Below are positions 9,877 through 19,705 of a stretch of DNA of 64,000 nt, piece after piece. A model generated the notes under the pieces. It did not search any database. It worked only from the letters and a program-made list of their open reading frames with translations, and was not told where the DNA came from. Origin of the DNA: an uncultured Pelagibacteraceae bacterium (GTDB taxonomy: Bacteria > Pseudomonadota > Alphaproteobacteria > Pelagibacterales > Pelagibacteraceae); the NCBI GenBank assembly GCA_902634935.1, contig CACPMF010000005.1, forward strand, positions 18,596 through 82,595, in the 5' to 3' direction. Position numbers and translations under genes: made by a program. Numbering within the stretch: the first letter of the stretch is position 1; each line of letters starts with the position of its first letter.

Positions 9877-10658
9877 TTTTCGTTTAAAGGAACAGATATA
9901 GGTCTTTTTTTATCGGAATTAATAAATTTAATAATATTATTCACATATTTATTTTCCTTTAATTCCTGACTTAAATTTTCAATATTTTTTCTAAATGTTT
10001 CATTGCTAAAAATAATATCATATGCACTTTGAATTTTTTTAATATCTTGATTTGAAACACCTGCTCTTCTTAAACCAATCAAATTTAATCCTGTTAAACT
10101 ATTTCTATTTCCAAGAGATAAGCCGTAAGGAATAACATCACTTAACACTCCGGTCATTCCTCCTATCATTGCAAATTCACCAATTCTCGAAAATTGATGT
10201 ATTGCACAACTTCCACCAACAATAGCGTTTTTATTTATTGAAACATGGCCACCAACTTGAACGTTGTTAGCAAGAACTATGTTATCATCAATCATACAAT
10301 CATGAGCTATATGACAATAAACCATAAATAAGTTATGATTTCCAACTTTGGTAATGTTGCCGCCCTGCTTTGTGCCTGGATTTATATTTACGTACTCTCT
10401 AAATCTATTATTATCTCCTATTGTTAAAGAATTTTTTTCACCTTTATATTTTAGATCCTGTGGAGGTGTACCAATTGAGCAAAATGAATAAATTTCATTT
10501 TTTTTTCCTATTTTTGTATTACCAACAATATTTACATGAGAATGAATTATTGTTTCGTCACCAATTTGAACATCAGGTCCAACTATAGAATATGGACCAA
10601 TTCTTACATTATTACCTATTAATGCCTTGCTATCAATTATTGCTGTTTTATGGATCAC
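9873..10658 (-). CDS. lpxA: Acyl-[ACP]-UDP-N-acetylglucosamine O-acyltransferase (GTG start)
   Basis: Left-handed beta-helix hexapeptides, MIHKTAIIDSKALIGNNVRIGPYSIVGPDVQIG, AHDCMIDDNIVLANNVQVGGHV, LNLIGLRRAG. Confidence 0.95.
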   Translation of the reverse strand: MIHKTAIIDSKALIGNNVRIGPYSIVGPDVQIGDETIIHSHVNIVGNTKIGKKNEIYSFCSIGTPPQDLKYKGEKNSLTIGDNNRFREYVNINPGTKQGGNITKVGNHNLFMVYCHIAHDCMIDDNIVLANNVQVGGHVSINKNAIVGGSCAIHQFSRIGEFAMIGGMTGVLSDVIPYGLSLGNRNSLTGLNLIGLRRAGVSNQDIKKIQSAYDIIFSNETFRKNIENLSQELKENKYVNNIIKFINSDKKRPISVPLNEK

Positions 10659-10711
10659 ATTTAAATAAATAACAAAATTATTTATTTATACTTATCAACT
10701 ATTGCTACTAT

Positions 10712-11164
10712 TTATTTCTTTCTATCAACAATTGTTGCAGCCCATTGAGCATCTGCCATTTTTTTACCATCCACAAAAGCTTCACCTTGATATTTCCAGA
10801 CTCTTCCATGAGATCTTATGGCCTCTATATTTAATTCTAATTTACAATCGGGGATTACAGGACTTCTAAATCTTGCTTTATCAACAGTCATTAAAAAAAC
10901 AAGTTTATTTTCATATGTAGATTTATCAATGCCTGTAGCTGTAAGAGCTGCTGCTGCTTGTCCAAACGCCTCAACTATTAAAACACCTGGCATCACTGGT
11001 TCTCCTGGAAAATGACCTTGAACAAAAAAACTATCTTTTTTAACATATACAATTGCCGTAGCCGATTTTAATTTCTTAATGTTTACAAGTTCATCAATTA
11101 AAAGCATAGGCTCTCTATGAGGTAATAAATTCTTAATGTCTTCTTTATTTAATTTATCTATCAT
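10712..11164 (-). CDS. fabZ: 3-hydroxyacyl-[ACP] dehydratase
   Basis: LLPHREPMLLIDEL, GHFPGEPVMPGVLIVEAFGQAAA. Confidence 0.96.
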   Translation of the reverse strand: MIDKLNKEDIKNLLPHREPMLLIDELVNIKKLKSATAIVYVKKDSFFVQGHFPGEPVMPGVLIVEAFGQAAAALTATGIDKSTYENKLVFLMTVDKARFRSPVIPDCKLELNIEAIRSHGRVWKYQGEAFVDGKKMADAQWAATIVDRKK

Positions 11165-12141
11165 TTTTTATTATCTTTTATAAATAACTTAATATCTTTT
11201 GCTGGATAGCCCATAACTTTTGTATTGTCAGGTATATTTTTAATTACGCCACTGCCACCACCTATTTGTACATTATTTCCAATTTTCAAATGTCCAGAAA
11301 TTCCAGCTTGACCACCTATTAAAACATTATCACCAATTTCAGAGCTTCCAGCAAAACCAACCTGTCCAGCTATTATACAGTTTTTACCAATTTTTACATT
11401 ATGAGCAATGTGGACTTGATTATCTAAGAATGTATTTTCTCCAATAATTGTATTCCCAAGGGAACCTCTATCGATTGTATTATTTGAACCAATCTCTACA
11501 TTGTCTTTTATTATGACCATACCTATATGCGGGTAACGTAAATTTTTGCCTTTTTTAGGAAAAAAACCAAAACCCTTTTTTCCAACAACAGCACCATCTA
11601 AAATATGAACATTATTTCCAACAACTGTTTTTTTTAAAATAACATTTGAGCCTATAGAACAGTTCTTACCAATTCTAACATTATCTTCTAATATAGAATT
11701 GTGACCTATAAAACTGTTATTACCTATCTTTACATTTTTACCTATTATAACATTTGAACCTAGAGTTACTGTTTTTGACTTAGTAAATTTTTGAGTGGAT
11801 GATGTTATGTAATTAAAATTCTCATTTAAAGACTCAGGGTAAAAGAGTTCAGTGATAATTGCAACACTAAGAAGAACGTTGTCAACTAAAAGTATATTTT
11901 TGGTAGGGAAATATTTTTTAAATTTGGATGATGTAATTATAAAATTTGACTTAATTTTGGGAATTAGTCTCAAGTATTTTGAAGAGTGCAAAAAAGTCAA
12001 ATCTTTTTTCGATGCATCGTTTAAAGTTTTTATATCATTTAAATAAATATTTTTTTTTGTGATATTTTTTATTTTTAGTTTTTTGCAAATATCATTAACA
12101 GAAATTTTTTTTATTTTTTTAAAAAAAATATTTTTATTCAT
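11161..12141 (-). CDS. lpxD: UDP-3-O-(3-hydroxyacyl)glucosamine N-acyltransferase
   Basis: N-terminal LpxD domain then hexapeptide repeats; GNNVHILDGAVVGKKGFGF, IDRGSLGNTIIG, LDNQVHIAHNVKIG. Confidence 0.94.
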   Translation of the reverse strand: MNKNIFFKKIKKISVNDICKKLKIKNITKKNIYLNDIKTLNDASKKDLTFLHSSKYLRLIPKIKSNFIITSSKFKKYFPTKNILLVDNVLLSVAIITELFYPESLNENFNYITSSTQKFTKSKTVTLGSNVIIGKNVKIGNNSFIGHNSILEDNVRIGKNCSIGSNVILKKTVVGNNVHILDGAVVGKKGFGFFPKKGKNLRYPHIGMVIIKDNVEIGSNNTIDRGSLGNTIIGENTFLDNQVHIAHNVKIGKNCIIAGQVGFAGSSEIGDNVLIGGQAGISGHLKIGNNVQIGGGSGVIKNIPDNTKVMGYPAKDIKLFIKDNKK

Positions 12142-12655
12142 TAAAATTAACTTTTTGAACCGATTTATCTAATATTTCAAGTATTTGCTCCGTAATATCT
12201 AAATCTTTTTTTCCTATAATTATCATTTTTTTTGGAAGAACCATGGTAATTGAATTTTTTTCGACATAGTTTGAAATTATTGGATTAAGTTTTTCAAGTA
12301 ATAAATTGTTATATTTTATTTTTTTTTTGTTTAAATTTGCGTTAAAATTTTGTCTTTCTAATTTATAATTATTAATTCTTATTCTAATCTCATCTACTTT
12401 TTTATTATAAAGACTTTCCTCAATAATATTTTTTTTTGAAATAAGCTCATTTTCATCTTTTTTAATTTCACTCTCTATTACTTTAAAATCTTTATTTTTT
12501 TCTTTACTTAAATCAGTGATGAAAGTGTTTATTGACTTTCCAGCCACAGAATTACTTATTATGTGGTTTAAATCAATAAAAGCAATATTTTCACTACTAC
12601 TAGCTAAATTACACTTGATGATTATTAGGAAAATTATAGAAAAAAAAGATCTCAT
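12134..12655 (-). CDS. OmpH/Skp-family periplasmic chaperone
   Basis: Signal peptide then IAFIDLNHIISNSVAGKS, coiled-coil middle, NPIISNYVEKNSITMVLPK; between bamA and lpxD. Confidence 0.82.
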   Translation of the reverse strand: MRSFFSIIFLIIIKCNLASSSENIAFIDLNHIISNSVAGKSINTFITDLSKEKNKDFKVIESEIKKDENELISKKNIIEESLYNKKVDEIRIRINNYKLERQNFNANLNKKKIKYNNLLLEKLNPIISNYVEKNSITMVLPKKMIIIGKKDLDITEQILEILDKSVQKVNFNE

Positions 12656-14907
12656 TAAAATGATGTTCCAATTTGAAATCTAAAAGATTCTGTTTTATCT
12701 GTGCTCGCATCTGTTATGGGTATAGCATATGAAAAAGACAAAGGTCCAACAGCTGTAAACCAATCAACTGCTACACCAGTTGACGATCTTATTTTATCAG
12801 AGTCTAAAGAACTATCATAATCAACATGCCATAAATTTGCTGCATCAACAAACAAATTTAAATCAAGATTTTCAAATTCATTAAAAAATTTTGGAAATGA
12901 TGAAGTAAAGTTTATAGCAGCGCCGTAATTACCACCAATATATTGACTTCCATCTTTGGGCCCAATTTTACCTGACTCAAAACCTCTTAGTCTGCTTGAT
13001 GGTATATAAACTCTTTTGGATACTCTTACGTCATCGTCGAGAGAATTAACTGCCTTCACAAATAATTTACTAGCAACTAGAAAACTATCAGTTATTGAAT
13101 AAAACTTTGATGCCAATAAAGTGTTCTCAAAAGCGTTATCATCAGAATATATAGGTATTGATTGACTAAATTTTGTGAAAAAACCATCTGTTGGTTGGAA
13201 ATTTTGATTTAATTTGTTTAAGGTAATCGAATATAAAAATAAATTTTCAAAGTAATCTCCTTCTTGTTTTTTTTTGATATCAGTTGCTTTGTCTGATGTT
13301 ACTAATTTTTCATAATAATTTGATATATCAAAATTTACAAAAACATCTTGGTATTGCTCAAAACCAGTACCAAGACTTAAACCAGTTCTAGTAGTTTTAT
13401 ACCCACTAGAGCTCATAAAATCAGATGTAGTGCTCTCTATTGTTGTGTTTAAAGATCTATCAGTATTTCTAAAATTAGGATTTATAACACTAAACTTTCC
13501 TCTTATTTCGTCATCAGATAACGCCAAATTTGTGTCTAATGTAATACCTTTGCCTAAATAATTTTTTTCTTTCAACCCTGCAGAAAATGAAGAGCCAGCT
13601 GTACCTGTTCCAATACCAGCAAAGATTTCACCAGTTGGTTTTTCTTCAACAATAATATTTATAATTTTATTATTTTTATCGTCATTTGTTAAAATTTGAC
13701 TTTTTACGCTTTTAAAGATTCCTTTTGATTTTACATTGCTTATTGATTTATCAAATAATATTTTATTGTAAGGATCGCCCTCATCAACAATCAATGAATT
13801 TCTTATGACTTTTTCTTCTGTTATAAAATTTCCAAAAATATTTATTTTATCGACATAAGATTTTTCTAATTGATCTAAGAAGAAATTGACATCAATTTTA
13901 TTTTCACCAACAATCTTGGTATTAAATTTAGCATTTATAAAAACGAATTCCTTTTGTAAAGCAATTTTATCTATCGTATTTTTAATTTTGTTTATTGATT
14001 TGACAGAATATGTAGAACCTTTTAAATCATCAAAGGACTCTTGTAAATTTGAGAAACTTTCATTTGAATAATCATCAGATATTTTTAAAAAAAAGTTATT
14101 AAAGAAAAACTTTTCACCCGCATCAATTGAAAATATTAATTTAAAATTTCTACTATTTTCTACAATAGCGTACGAAGATTTTATTTGAACATTATAATAA
14201 CCTTTGTTTTTATAATATCGATTGAGTAAATCCACATCTGCTGAAATTCTATTAGGATTTAAAAATTTATTTTTAGTTATAAATTTCCATGGACGTGTCT
14301 CTTCAGACAAAATTATTTTTCTCAATTTCCTACTATTAAATATTTTTTTTCCAGTAAAATTGATTTCATTAATTTTAGCTCTTTCGCCTAGATCAAAAGT
14401 ATATATCAAATTTATTGAATTATTATTATTATCAATAACTTGTGTTTTTATATCAGCAAAATAAAAACCACTCATCCTAACTATATTATTTAGTTGATTT
14501 TTTTGATTTATAACTTTTGATTCAATAAATGGATATTTTTCAGTTTTTCTAGTAATCTTCTCCAACTCTCTCAAAATAGATTTATTTTTAATCCCAACAA
14601 TTTTAATCTCTTGAATAATTGGATTCTCTATAACGGTTATTTTTAAATTACCTGATTCAAAATTTATTTTTAAATCTTTGAAATAATCTGTCTCAAAAAG
14701 ACTTTTAAATGTATTATTTATAATATTTGAGTCAATATCATCGCCTATTTCTAAATTAGAGAATATTACTATTGTTTCATCGGCTAATCTATCATTACCA
14801 AAAATTTCAATTTTTTTAATCTGTTCAGAATAAACGTTGTTAATAAAAAAAAATTTTATGAAAAATAGAAAAATAAAATATTTTATATTATTGGAAAATT
14901 TTATCAT
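12655..14907 (-). CDS. bamA: Outer membrane protein assembly factor BamA
   Basis: POTRA repeats (IKKIEIFGNDRLADETIV...) and C-terminal barrel with RLRGFESGKIGPKDGSQYIGGNYGAAINF and terminal FRFQIGTSF. Confidence 0.95.
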   Translation of the reverse strand: MIKFSNNIKYFIFLFFIKFFFINNVYSEQIKKIEIFGNDRLADETIVIFSNLEIGDDIDSNIINNTFKSLFETDYFKDLKINFESGNLKITVIENPIIQEIKIVGIKNKSILRELEKITRKTEKYPFIESKVINQKNQLNNIVRMSGFYFADIKTQVIDNNNNSINLIYTFDLGERAKINEINFTGKKIFNSRKLRKIILSEETRPWKFITKNKFLNPNRISADVDLLNRYYKNKGYYNVQIKSSYAIVENSRNFKLIFSIDAGEKFFFNNFFLKISDDYSNESFSNLQESFDDLKGSTYSVKSINKIKNTIDKIALQKEFVFINAKFNTKIVGENKIDVNFFLDQLEKSYVDKINIFGNFITEEKVIRNSLIVDEGDPYNKILFDKSISNVKSKGIFKSVKSQILTNDDKNNKIINIIVEEKPTGEIFAGIGTGTAGSSFSAGLKEKNYLGKGITLDTNLALSDDEIRGKFSVINPNFRNTDRSLNTTIESTTSDFMSSSGYKTTRTGLSLGTGFEQYQDVFVNFDISNYYEKLVTSDKATDIKKKQEGDYFENLFLYSITLNKLNQNFQPTDGFFTKFSQSIPIYSDDNAFENTLLASKFYSITDSFLVASKLFVKAVNSLDDDVRVSKRVYIPSSRLRGFESGKIGPKDGSQYIGGNYGAAINFTSSFPKFFNEFENLDLNLFVDAANLWHVDYDSSLDSDKIRSSTGVAVDWFTAVGPLSFSYAIPITDASTDKTESFRFQIGTSF

Positions 14908-16063
14908 ATTTAATTAATAATTTTTTTACATTATTGACCATTAAATTTATATCATTAATATTTTTTGGTTGCTTATTATAATACTTTTTAAAAACACTTC
15001 CTTTAATAAGTTTAATTAATAATTTTTGCATATTTATAAAAGAAATTTTTTTACTAAGAAATAAATTAACTAATTCATCATTGATTGTAACCAGGATTAC
15101 TTCAAAATAAGTATTTTTTTTTTTGTAATCACTTAGGAGATTAACATATGGAAATTTTTTATTATTGGGCTTTATAAAATTGGTGCCATTTAATTTTTCG
15201 AAATTTAGAACTGTTTTATCATAAAACATAGTGTTATTTTTTTCAAAAATAATATTAAAAATTGGAATTTCCATATTAGTTTCATGCATTAAAATTTTAA
15301 TTAGTCCGTTATTGAAAACTACTAATGCATGAATTATAGATTTTGGATGTATAATTATTTTAATTTTGCTCATATCTAAATTAAAAATTTTTGAGGCCTC
15401 TATTACTTCAAAAACTTTATTCATCATTGTTGCAGAGTCTGTAGATATTTTTTTTCCCATCGACCAATTTGGGTGATTAATAACGTTTTTTACGTTTACA
15501 TAATTTAATTTTTTTTTTGAGGCATTTAAAAAAGGACCGCCAGATGCAGTCAAATAAATTTTTGAAACTAGATGTTTGTCATTATTAATTAATGACCAGA
15601 TGGAAAAATGTTCAGAATCAATTGGTATAAATTTTGTTTTAAATTTTTTTAGTTTGGCATTTATAAATTTCCAGCCACAGATAATTGACTCTTTATTTGC
15701 GCTCGCGAGATTTTTTGTAAAAGGTATTATTTTTAATGTAGGATCTAATCCTTCAAATCCTGAAATACCAATAATAGTTAAATCTATTTTTTTTTTATTT
15801 TTTTTTAGATATTCAGAAATACTTGGAAATAAATTTATTTTTTTTTTTTTCAGAAAACTCTTAGCTTTTAAAAAACTTTTAGAATCATTTATTATTAAGT
15901 TCTGAACATTGAATAATTCAGCTTGTCTGTAAAGTTTTTTAAAATTTTTATTTGATGACATACATACAATTTCAATATTATTTCGGTAATTTTTAATTAC
16001 TTTAAGCGTAGATTTTCCAATTGAACCAGTTGATCCAAGAATTAAAATTTTTTTTATTTTCAT
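14888..16063 (-). CDS. dxr: 1-deoxy-D-xylulose-5-phosphate reductoisomerase
   Basis: ILGSTGSIGKSTL, LASANKESIICGW, PIDSEHFSIW, LTASGGPF, HPNWSMGKKISTDSATMMNK. Confidence 0.96.
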   Translation of the reverse strand: MKIKKILILGSTGSIGKSTLKVIKNYRNNIEIVCMSSNKNFKKLYRQAELFNVQNLIINDSKSFLKAKSFLKKKKINLFPSISEYLKKNKKKIDLTIIGISGFEGLDPTLKIIPFTKNLASANKESIICGWKFINAKLKKFKTKFIPIDSEHFSIWSLINNDKHLVSKIYLTASGGPFLNASKKKLNYVNVKNVINHPNWSMGKKISTDSATMMNKVFEVIEASKIFNLDMSKIKIIIHPKSIIHALVVFNNGLIKILMHETNMEIPIFNIIFEKNNTMFYDKTVLNFEKLNGTNFIKPNNKKFPYVNLLSDYKKKNTYFEVILVTINDELVNLFLSKKISFINMQKLLIKLIKGSVFKKYYNKQPKNINDINLMVNNVKKLLIKYDKIFQ

Positions 16064-16704
16064 TTAAATATAAATAATAAATTTATTCCAAATGGTATTG
16101 CAAAAATCATACCATCAATTCTATCTAAAATCCCACCATGTCCAGGTAACAAATTACCTGTATTCTTTACTTTTGCTTTTCGTTTTAAATAAGAAATAAA
16201 TAAATCTCCAATCTGTGAGACTAATGAAATTAAATAGGTAAATATTAACAAACTATAAGAAAATTTAAATTGATGATAGAAATAAAAAAATACTAGTGAT
16301 GATAAAACATAAGATCCAATTAAGCCAGAATATGTTTTATTGGGACTGATTTTAGTTAATTTTTTTCCTTTAAATAAATTTCCAAATATATAACCACCTA
16401 TATCTGTAGCGACACAAATAGTTAGGAAGAAGACGAAAAATAATTTATTATTATTATCAAAATTTACAAATAACGACAATTGAGTAAAAAAAAATGTCAA
16501 ATAAATAATAGTAATTAAATTTAAAAGAAAAATTCCACTTTTATTTTGATTTAATATATTTTTAGTTAAGTTAAACATCTCATCAATTACAAAAAAACTG
16601 ATAGCTATAAGTAGTAAAAAAAATACAAATTGATTTGATAAACTTAGGTATATAATAAATATTAATGCAATAGATGTGAGGCTTCTTTGAAACAAATTTT
16701 TCAT
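16060..16704 (-). CDS. cdsA: Phosphatidate cytidylyltransferase
   Basis: ATDIGGYIFGNLFKGKKLTKISPNKTYSGLIG and SQIGDLFISYLKRKAKVKNTGNLLPGHGGILDRIDG (CDS signature). Confidence 0.95.
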   Translation of the reverse strand: MKNLFQRSLTSIALIFIIYLSLSNQFVFFLLLIAISFFVIDEMFNLTKNILNQNKSGIFLLNLITIIYLTFFFTQLSLFVNFDNNNKLFFVFFLTICVATDIGGYIFGNLFKGKKLTKISPNKTYSGLIGSYVLSSLVFFYFYHQFKFSYSLLIFTYLISLVSQIGDLFISYLKRKAKVKNTGNLLPGHGGILDRIDGMIFAIPFGINLLFIFK

Positions 16705-17381
16705 TAAATACCACCAAAATTTCTTTTTATTTTGTTATATTTTTCTAAAATTTTATAAAAATCATTCTGATTAAAATCAGGCCACAATTTTCTCTCAAAG
16801 AAAATCTCACTATATTGTGATTGCCACAATAAAAAGTTACTTAATCTATTAGTATTTCCAGTTCGTATTAAAATATCAGGATCAGGAATATTTTTGGTGT
16901 ATAAATTTTGACTAATTGTTTCTTGGTTTATTTTTATTTTTTTTTTGTTTATGCTTTTAAATGCTTTAAGGATTTCCTCCCTTGATCCATAATTAAGAGC
17001 AACATTAATTTGTAATAAAGTATTTTTTTTTGTTAACTTCTCAGTTTTTTTTAATTTTTTTTTTAAATTTCTAGGAATTTTTTTTAAGTTACCTATAATT
17101 TTTATCTTGATTTGTTTTTTAATTAAATTTTTTAATTCTTTATCTACATAACTTTCTAAAATTCTAAATAAAAAATTTATTTCTGTTTTTGGTCTCTTCC
17201 AGTTATCTGTCGAAAATGTATATAGTGTTAAAAATTTCAAGTTTTTTTTCAATGATGCATGAATTATTTTTTCAACGGTTTTAATCCCTTGAAGATGGCC
17301 ATGATTTCTTGTTTTATTTTTTTTTAATCCCCATCTACCGTTTCCATCCATTATAATGGCCACATGTTTGGGTGATGTCAT
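16704..17381 (-). CDS. uppS: Isoprenyl transferase (undecaprenyl diphosphate synthase)
   Basis: HVAIIMDGNGRWGLKK, GHLQGIKTVEKII, LTLYTFSTDNWKRP, LNYGSREEI, DPDILIRTGNTNRLSNFLLWQSQYSEIFF. Confidence 0.96.
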   Translation of the reverse strand: MTSPKHVAIIMDGNGRWGLKKNKTRNHGHLQGIKTVEKIIHASLKKNLKFLTLYTFSTDNWKRPKTEINFLFRILESYVDKELKNLIKKQIKIKIIGNLKKIPRNLKKKLKKTEKLTKKNTLLQINVALNYGSREEILKAFKSINKKKIKINQETISQNLYTKNIPDPDILIRTGNTNRLSNFLLWQSQYSEIFFERKLWPDFNQNDFYKILEKYNKIKRNFGGI

Positions 17382-17929
17382 ATAGTCATTATGTCTTTCT
17401 CTTTAGACATAACTTTTTCATCAATCATTTTTATATATTTATCCGTGTGGTCTTGAATAATTTTTTCATTTTTTTTGAGCTCATCCTCAGAAATTTCTTT
17501 ATTTTTTAGGTTTTTCTTTAATTCATCATTTCCGTCTCTTCGAATATTTCTAATTGATACCTTACATTTTTCACCCATAGATCTTACAATTTTTTTCATT
17601 TCGCCTCTTCTCTCCTCACTAAGATCTGGTACTGGTAGTCTTATCAATTGACCATCTATTTGAGGATTTAGGCCAAGTTCAGATTTTTTAATTGCTGCGT
17701 CTATTATATTAACGTTGTTTATATCCCAAACTTGAATATTAATAGTTCTAGGTTCAGGTGTTGTTATACTACCTAACTGATTTATAGGCATTTGTTGACC
17801 GTATACATCAACTCTAACTAAATCTAGCATACTAGCATTAGCTCTACCTGTTCTTAAAGATGAAAGTTCTTTTGCAAAAACGTCTAATGTTTTTGACATT
17901 TTTTCATCATACAAAGATGAATTAAACAT
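17378..17929 (-). CDS. frr: Ribosome recycling factor
   Basis: LRTGRANASMLDLVRVDVYG, PINQLGSITTPEPRTINIQVWD, LPVPDLSEERRGEMKKIVR. Confidence 0.97.
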   Translation of the reverse strand: MFNSSLYDEKMSKTLDVFAKELSSLRTGRANASMLDLVRVDVYGQQMPINQLGSITTPEPRTINIQVWDINNVNIIDAAIKKSELGLNPQIDGQLIRLPVPDLSEERRGEMKKIVRSMGEKCKVSIRNIRRDGNDELKKNLKNKEISEDELKKNEKIIQDHTDKYIKMIDEKVMSKEKDIMTI

Positions 17930-18780
17930 TATTCCCCAATTTTTATTCTTTTAAACTCTTTAATTTTAAGTTTTGGTATTTTTATTTCATTTAAAATATC
18001 TTTAACTTTTTTCTTTGGTTCCATTACCCAATCTTGTGTCATTAAACTATTTTCTTCTTTAAATTTATTAATTTTACCTAAACTTATTTTTTTTGCAATT
18101 TCCTCTGGTTTTCCTGAATTTTTTAACTCCTCTGCTATCAATTCTTGCTCTTTTTTAATAATATCCTCTTTTATCTCATCTGAGTTTAAGGCAATTGGAT
18201 TTGACGCAGCAATATGCATAGAAAGTTGTTTTCCAAAAGATTTTATTTGATCATTATCCTCTGAAGGTTCAATAGAAACAACAACACCTAATTTTGAAAC
18301 ATTGTCTTTAATGACGGAATGTTGATAAATAAAATTTTGTGCATTTGAATTTTCTATTGTTGATGTTTTTCCGATTGTAATTTTTTCACCTATTTTAGCA
18401 ATTAAAGCGACCAAATTTTCCTCAACTGTTTTTCCATTGGCCATAGCTGATTTATTTAATTTTTCTATATCTGAAGAACAATCATTATTTATTTCACTTA
18501 ATTCCTTAACAAAATTTAAAAAATTATCGTTTTTTGCAACAAAATCAGTTTCACAATTTACTTCAATTAGTGAAGTCTTTTGAGTGTCACCAGTAACAAC
18601 TATAACCCCTTCTTTTGCATCTCGTGACATTTTTTTTGATGCCTTTGCAATACCTTTAATCCTTAAGATTTCTGCAGCCTTATCCAGATTTCCTTTGGAC
18701 TCTTTTAATGCAGCATTGCAATCTTTAAAACCTGCACCTGTAGATTGTCTTAGTTTTTTAATATTTTCAATGTCACTCAT
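17929..18780 (-). CDS. tsf: Translation elongation factor Ts
   Basis: [47 protein letters not shown]. Confidence 0.97.
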   Translation of the reverse strand: MSDIENIKKLRQSTGAGFKDCNAALKESKGNLDKAAEILRIKGIAKASKKMSRDAKEGVIVVTGDTQKTSLIEVNCETDFVAKNDNFLNFVKELSEINNDCSSDIEKLNKSAMANGKTVEENLVALIAKIGEKITIGKTSTIENSNAQNFIYQHSVIKDNVSKLGVVVSIEPSEDNDQIKSFGKQLSMHIAASNPIALNSDEIKEDIIKKEQELIAEELKNSGKPEEIAKKISLGKINKFKEENSLMTQDWVMEPKKKVKDILNEIKIPKLKIKEFKRIKIGE

Positions 18781-18803
18781 TATTTCACGTTTAAGTTAAA
18801 TAA

Positions 18804-19580
18804 TTAATTTATTATTATATTCTTATTTTCTTTTGTTGATTTCTCACTAATATCTATTTTTTTTTCTTCAGATTTAGTTTCTACTTCTTGTGGCAAATCC
18901 TTTTTCGCATTATTAATAGTTTCTTTTAATAAATTACAATAAAGATCAATTGATCTCCTTGCATCATCATTACCAGGAATTGGAAAGTCTATACCCTCTG
19001 GATCAGAATTTGTATCTAATATTGCTACAATTGGTATACTTAATTTAATAGATTCTTTAATTGCAAGTGATTCATAATTTGTGTCGATTATGAAAACAAG
19101 ATCAGGTACTTTTTTCATTTCTGCAATTCCACCTAAGGATCTTTGCAGTTTATCTCTTTGACCGCTCATCTTTAAAAGTTCTTTTTTTGTAAAGCCTCTA
19201 TTTTCAGATGATAGATCTAAATTTATCTTATTTAATTTTTTAATAGAATTTGAGATTGTGCCCCAGTTAGTTAACATTCCGCCAAGCCATCTATAATTTA
19301 CATAATATTGATTAGTATTTTTGGCTAATTCTGCGATAGCCTCTGAAGCTTGTTTCTTTGTTGATATAAAAAGTATTTTTCCACCATTTGAAATTGTTGA
19401 ATATACTTTTTCTAATGCAACATTAGTTAGTTCTAATGTTTGTGTTAAATCGATTATATGTATTGAGTCTCTTTTTCCAAAAATATATTTTTTCATTTTT
19501 GGATTCCATCTTAATGTTTTGTGGCCAAGATGAACGCCAGCTTCTAATAGTTGTTCAATTGTTAGGTTAGGTATTTTCAT
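18804..19580 (-). CDS. rpsB: 30S ribosomal protein S2
   Basis: [67 protein letters not shown]. Confidence 0.97.
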   Translation of the reverse strand: MKIPNLTIEQLLEAGVHLGHKTLRWNPKMKKYIFGKRDSIHIIDLTQTLELTNVALEKVYSTISNGGKILFISTKKQASEAIAELAKNTNQYYVNYRWLGGMLTNWGTISNSIKKLNKINLDLSSENRGFTKKELLKMSGQRDKLQRSLGGIAEMKKVPDLVFIIDTNYESLAIKESIKLSIPIVAILDTNSDPEGIDFPIPGNDDARRSIDLYCNLLKETINNAKKDLPQEVETKSEEKKIDISEKSTKENKNIIIN

Positions 19581-19583
19581 ATT

Positions 19584-19655
19584 TTTTCCCGGTTATGCCA
19601 CCACAATTATTGCCCCAAAGGGACCGGAGGTATAAAACCAAAAATTGTGTGCGTA
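19584..19655 (-). ncRNA. Candidate structured rpsB mRNA leader (pseudoknot occluding the ribosome-binding region)
   Basis: On the minus strand: CACACAAUU (+ 19643-19651) pairs with AAUUGUGGUG (+ 19599-19608); inner hairpin CCC-UUU-GGG; UCCGGU (+ 19623-19628) pairs with ACCGGG (+ 19588-19593), which lies 7 nt upstream of the rpsB ATG. Confidence 0.65.
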
Positions 19656-19705
19656 TTAATTTTAGAACTAAATACAATTTAAAAATATAATATCAAGAAT
19701 TTTTT

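Noticed and set aside
15576-15905. 109-aa plus-strand ORF antisense to dxr
   Set aside because: Shadow ORF; dxr motifs on the other strand are unambiguous.
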